The translations under genes were made by a program, and so were the position numbers. Source: Deltaproteobacteria bacterium (GTDB lineage: Bacteria; Desulfobacterota; Syntrophia; Syntrophales; Smithellaceae). From it: 7,639 bases of DNA. The notes below the pieces were generated by a model that saw only the letters and a list, made by a program, of their open reading frames with translations, was not told the DNA's origin and did not search any database. Positions 6,426 through 7,639 of the stretch are shown here, piece after piece (position 1 is the stretch's first letter; each line of letters starts with the position of its first letter). The stretch lies in contig JAGFXG010000045.1 in assembly GCA_017860985.1 (NCBI GenBank), positions 1-7,639 of the forward strand. Direction: 5' to 3'.

Positions 6426-7639
6426 ATGAACGACAAGAATTACATCATCGCCATTGATTCCGGAACCCAGAGCATACGCGCAGTGCTTTTCGATCGCCAC
6501 GGTGCGGAAATAGCCATTGAACAGGCCGATTATGAACCATACTTTTCCCTCGCGCCCGGCTGGGCCGAACAGCGGACGGAAGATTACTGGGCCAAACTTT
6601 GTCAGGTCTGCCGTGGTCTCATGGGAAAGATTGACATCGACATCAGCCAGATTGCCGGAATCGGCCTGACAAGCCAGAGAAGCACGGTCATCCCCATGGA
6701 CAAAGACGGCAACGCGCTAAGGGCTGGAATCATCTGGCTCGATCAGCGTACTGTTTCCAATGTGCCGCCCCTCGGCATGGCTATCACGCTGGCAACCAGT
6801 CTGATAGGGCTGGCAGACGCACTGCGCTATTCTCAGAAGAACTCCAAATTCCTGTGGATCATGCAGAATGAACCTGAAATCTACCGCAAAACACACAAGT
6901 TTGTCCAGGCGACAGGATTTTTCGTACGCAAACTCACGGGCGAATTCCGCGATTCCTACGGCATGATCGCCGGCATCTGGCCCTTTGATTACAAAACCAA
7001 GCAATGGTACGGCAAGGCATTCAGTTTTATCTACAAAGCTTTCGGGATCGAGAGCAAACACTGTGTCGACCTCTATCCCCCGGACAAGGTGCTGGGGCAT
7101 ATCACGTCTGAGGCCGCTCAGGCCACGGGATTGCCGGAAGGTTTGCCGGTTATCGTCGGGGCCGGTGATAAACAGTGCGAACTGCTCGGAGCCGGCGCCA
7201 TCGATCCGTCCATCGCCGTGATCAGCTTCGGCACAGCCACGGCTATGGAGGTCATCACCTACAAATACATCAAAGACGCGCAGCTGCGTTTCTTTACCTG
7301 GCCTGCCGCCCTGCCCAACGCCTGGGACATCGAAATGTTTATCTATCGCGGTTTCTGGATGGTTACCTGGTTCAAGCAGGAATTTGGCCACAGGGAGGCC
7401 ATCGAGGCGCAAAAGCGAGGTGTGGCGGCTGAAGTCGTACTTGACGAAGTGATCCGGGATATCCCTCCGGGCTCCATGGGGCTTCTCCTGCAGCCGCACT
7501 GGTCCCCCACGGTCAGCAACAAGTATGCGAAGGGCGCCATCATCGGTTTTGGGGATATCCATACCCGGGCCCATATCTACAAAGCTATTTTTGAAGGGAT
7601 CGGGTTTGAACTTCGCCGCCTTCAGGAAATCGTTCAGAA
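6426..7639 (+). CDS. FGGY-family kinase, glycerol kinase-like (partial, cut by the right edge)
   Basis: The frame from ATG 6426 is open for 404 codons to the window end with no stop. Family members have about 500-530 residues, so roughly the last fifth is missing. GAGGTG lies 4 nt before the start. The protein phosphorylates a hydroxyl of a sugar or polyol with ATP. The phosphate-1 loop is AIDSGTQSIRAVLFD (9-23). GIGLTSQRSTVIP (78-90) and GIIWLDQRT (101-109) match the substrate-binding regions of FGGY kinases. GAGDKQCELLGAG (245-257) carries the catalytic base Asp248, and SFGTATAM (267-274) is the phosphate-2 motif. YAKGAIIGF (367-375) begins the second domain. Compared with E. coli GlpK, Arg83, Trp103 and Asp245 are kept, but Glu84, Gln246 and Phe270 become Ser86, Lys249 and Ala273. 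So the substrate is probably not simply glycerol. It is the fourth gene of the operon, 48 nt after the AGPS-like gene. Confidence 0.9.
   Translation, partial: MNDKNYIIAIDSGTQSIRAVLFDRHGAEIAIEQADYEPYFSLAPGWAEQRTEDYWAKLCQVCRGLMGKIDIDISQIAGIGLTSQRSTVIPMDKDGNALRAGIIWLDQRTVSNVPPLGMAITLATSLIGLADALRYSQKNSKFLWIMQNEPEIYRKTHKFVQATGFFVRKLTGEFRDSYGMIAGIWPFDYKTKQWYGKAFSFIYKAFGIESKHCVDLYPPDKVLGHITSEAAQATGLPEGLPVIVGAGDKQCELLGAGAIDPSIAVISFGTATAMEVITYKYIKDAQLRFFTWPAALPNAWDIEMFIYRGFWMVTWFKQEFGHREAIEAQKRGVAAEVVLDEVIRDIPPGSMGLLLQPHWSPTVSNKYAKGAIIGFGDIHTRAHIYKAIFEGIGFELRRLQEIVQ

Noticed and set aside
5553..6500. Two minus-strand open frames of about 156 codons across the AGPS-like gene and kinase start
   Set aside because: Both are shadows of strongly conserved plus-strand coding sequence.
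6717..7574. A 285-codon open frame on the minus strand
   Set aside because: It lies wholly inside the kinase gene, which shows clear FGGY motifs on the plus strand; the antisense translation shows no recognisable domain.
1..7639. CRISPR array, tRNA, rRNA, insertion sequence or phage genes
   Set aside because: No spaced direct repeats of CRISPR type, no RNA gene signature, and no transposase or terminal repeats were seen.

Overview
The window looks like chromosomal DNA of a Gram-negative anaerobe. My best guess is a Desulfobacterota (delta-proteobacterial) relative. This rests on the gene mix (a FadR-type regulator with a GlpD-like dehydrogenase, an alkyl-DHAP-synthase-like flavoprotein and an FGGY kinase), the moderate GC content and the promoter style. 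No marker gene fixes the taxonomy.

Left part (1-1880, minus strand). A small cold-shock protein gene (142-342) ends in a clear hairpin terminator (about 81-117). It is preceded by a good promoter (-35 at 532-537, -10 at 509-514), so its leader is about 160 nt long. That leader carries a GC-rich hairpin followed by a T-run (404-434), which looks like an attenuator. Upstream of it lies a 412-residue membrane-anchored protein of unknown function (642-1880), with one transmembrane segment and a large extracytoplasmic domain. It has its own promoter around 1969-1997.

Middle (1881-2250). This is a 370-bp divergent intergenic region. It holds the promoter of the minus-strand gene, an AT-rich tract, a long imperfect inverted repeat (2105-2146) and the promoter/operator of the plus-strand operon. 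The operator contains an almost perfect PdhR/LldR-type box and a tandem array of three 8-bp units.

Right part (2251-7639, plus strand). Four tightly spaced genes form one apparent operon: a GntR/FadR-family regulator, an FAD-dependent glycerol-3-phosphate dehydrogenase (GlpD family), a flavoprotein that closely matches alkyldihydroxyacetone-phosphate synthase (AGPS), and an FGGY carbohydrate/polyol kinase. The kinase runs off the right edge of the window and is open for 404 codons.

Taken together, kinase, dehydrogenase and AGPS-like enzyme form a glycerol-ether / DHAP module under a substrate-responsive repressor. It could make alkyl-DHAP for ether lipids. It could also work in the catabolic direction: phosphorylate an alkylglycerol, oxidise it to alkyl-DHAP and release the alkyl chain. 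The kinase differs from GlpK at several glycerol-contacting residues, so its substrate may not be plain glycerol. The pathway direction is inference; the enzyme families are well supported.
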